Shown here: positions 62,175 through 62,821 of the stretch, in pieces
How positions within the stretch are numbered: the first letter of the stretch is position 1
How the letters are laid out: each line of letters begins with the position of its first letter
Assembly (NCBI GenBank): GCA_900554635.1
Contig: USHY01000002.1
Span: forward strand, 1-62,821
Source: an uncultured Clostridium sp.
GTDB taxonomy: Bacteria; Bacillota; Clostridia; TANB77; CAG-508
Length of the DNA: 62,821 bases
Direction of reading: 5' to 3'
Translations under genes and position numbers: made by a program
The notes under the pieces: model-generated
Seen by the model: only the letters and a program-made list of their open reading frames with translations
Told to the model about the DNA's origin: nothing
Database searches by the model: none

Positions 62175-62821
62175 TTATTTTGCATAATCAATAACTACAT
62201 TACCCACAGCCCAATTATCATCCCAGCCTTCTGGCTTTTCTCCTTCTTTCCATGGAACATGGACTGTTATTGATGGAATATATAGAAACACTTGGTTCCC
62301 CATTGTTGTTACATTACTTGGAATTGTTATCTCATTTAATGCAATACAATAACTAAATACATTAGTTTCAATAATTTTGACTGATGATGGTATTATTATT
62401 TTATTCAAAGCTTGAGATTCAAAAAAAGCAAAACCTCCAATTGTTTCAATTCCATTTGATATCGTAACACTTGTAATATCATTTTGTATATACCAATAAA
62501 ATGCGGATCCTCCTTTGCAAATAGATGGATCCCAAAAAGAACCATACTTTACACCAGAATTTATATTATGAGTAACTGTTCCAATTTTTTTTACTGGCAC
62601 ACCATTTATATAATTTGGTATTACTACTTCTTTGTCCGAACCTTTATATCCATTTATTGTAATTGTGCCATCATCTTCCAATACATATATCCAATCATCT
62701 ATATTTTCCGGTTCCACTATTATAGGATTTATTTCCTCCATATATTCTTCTATTGAACCATACTCTTTTCCATTTATTGTAACTCCACTTATTTTACTCT
62801 CCTCTTCATATGCTAACTTAT
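62175..62821 (-). CDS. BspA-like leucine-rich-repeat surface protein, N-terminus beyond right edge
   Basis: The frame is open to the right edge (215 codons visible), so the true start is outside; an internal ATG at 62741 is unlikely to be used as start. Repeat-like strands IVVEPENIDDWIYVLEDDG, ITSVTISNGIETIGGFAF and LNKIIIPSSVKIIETNVF are BspA/LRR_5-type modules that usually lie outside the cell. The N-terminal anchoring type cannot be seen. Stop at 62175. Confidence 0.75.
   Translation of the reverse strand, partial: KLAYEEESKISGVTINGKEYGSIEEYMEEINPIIVEPENIDDWIYVLEDDGTITINGYKGSDKEVVIPNYINGVPVKKIGTVTHNINSGVKYGSFWDPSICKGGSAFYWYIQNDITSVTISNGIETIGGFAFFESQALNKIIIPSSVKIIETNVFSYCIALNEITIPSNVTTMGNQVFLYIPSITVHVPWKEGEKPEGWDDNWAVGNVVIDYAK

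Noticed and set aside
1..62821. tRNA, rRNA, riboswitch or transposase genes
   Set aside because: No cloverleaf with CCA-type ends, T-box, conserved riboswitch core or transposase motifs could be recognised by eye on either strand.

Overview
The window is very AT-rich, and every gene I can support (about 60) lies on the minus strand, so it reads as one long co-oriented block. The gene content is that of a Gram-positive Firmicute: sortases, UppP, FemX-like transferase, class A PBP, IreB, YqeG, YqzL-RecO-Era, and AGA-dominated arginine usage. Sporulation genes (spoVS, yqfC, yqfD), ThyX and DUF3048/YugP-type proteins point to an uncultured low-GC Clostridia lineage, probably from the gut. The lineage is an inference; no rRNA or tRNA gene is visible to fix it.

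The central observation is a genome-decoding anomaly. Eight core genes (uppP, polA, radA, alr, dprA, an RNase J/CPSF-like MBL gene, an M50 protease and tsaD) are each interrupted by apparent one-base insertions, 11 in total. At all 11 the zero-frame codon is CGG, and dropping its C restores the conserved glycine (GGA 10 times, GGT once) and the full-length protein with no extra residue. RadA needs three such events and DprA two. By eye I find no other in-frame CGG in any native gene; the single exception is a foreign-looking 106-codon gene at 53378-53698. The simplest reading is that CGG is not an arginine codon here and that ribosomes shift +1 at it, reading C-GGN as glycine. Conventional annotation would call all eight genes pseudogenes.

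Layout. 1-2.3 kb: two sortases around a membrane-anchored surface protein with an LPYTY-type tail. 2.3-7.6 kb: thyX, unknown gene, uppP, TPR protein, ppa, yqeG, ruvX, ireB. 7.9-11.7 kb: a cluster of a GAF/degenerate-GGDEF protein, a 781-residue degenerate ParA/MinD-like protein with AT-hooks, and a VirB2-like small membrane protein. 11.9-20.2 kb: glycosyltransferase, tandem-OB SSB, greA, mnmA, galE, polA. 20.2-24.8 kb: cell-surface sugar genes, a decayed DUF1016 gene bracketed by copies of the queH 3' end, queH, gtrA. 24.8-31.9 kb: ruvB, pilin-like Cys-rich protein, radA, ftsH, alr. 32-45.3 kb: femX-like, dCMP deaminase, cysS, PBP1A, dprA, folD, GH15, MBL exonuclease-like, unknown, M50. 45.3-53.7 kb: fic, lysS, solute-binding protein, spoVS, ymdB, phosphoesterase, tsaD, O-antigen ligase-like, foreign gene. 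53.8-62.8 kb: recO, yqzL, era, DUF3048, ybeY, unknown, yqfD, yqfC, YugP-like, pyk and a partial leucine-rich-repeat gene.

No stretch longer than about 160 bases lacks a gene; the gaps hold sigma-A-like promoters (TTGACA/TTTACA, 17-18 bp, TATAAT) and Rho-independent terminators. I see no CRISPR array, transposase, rRNA or tRNA.
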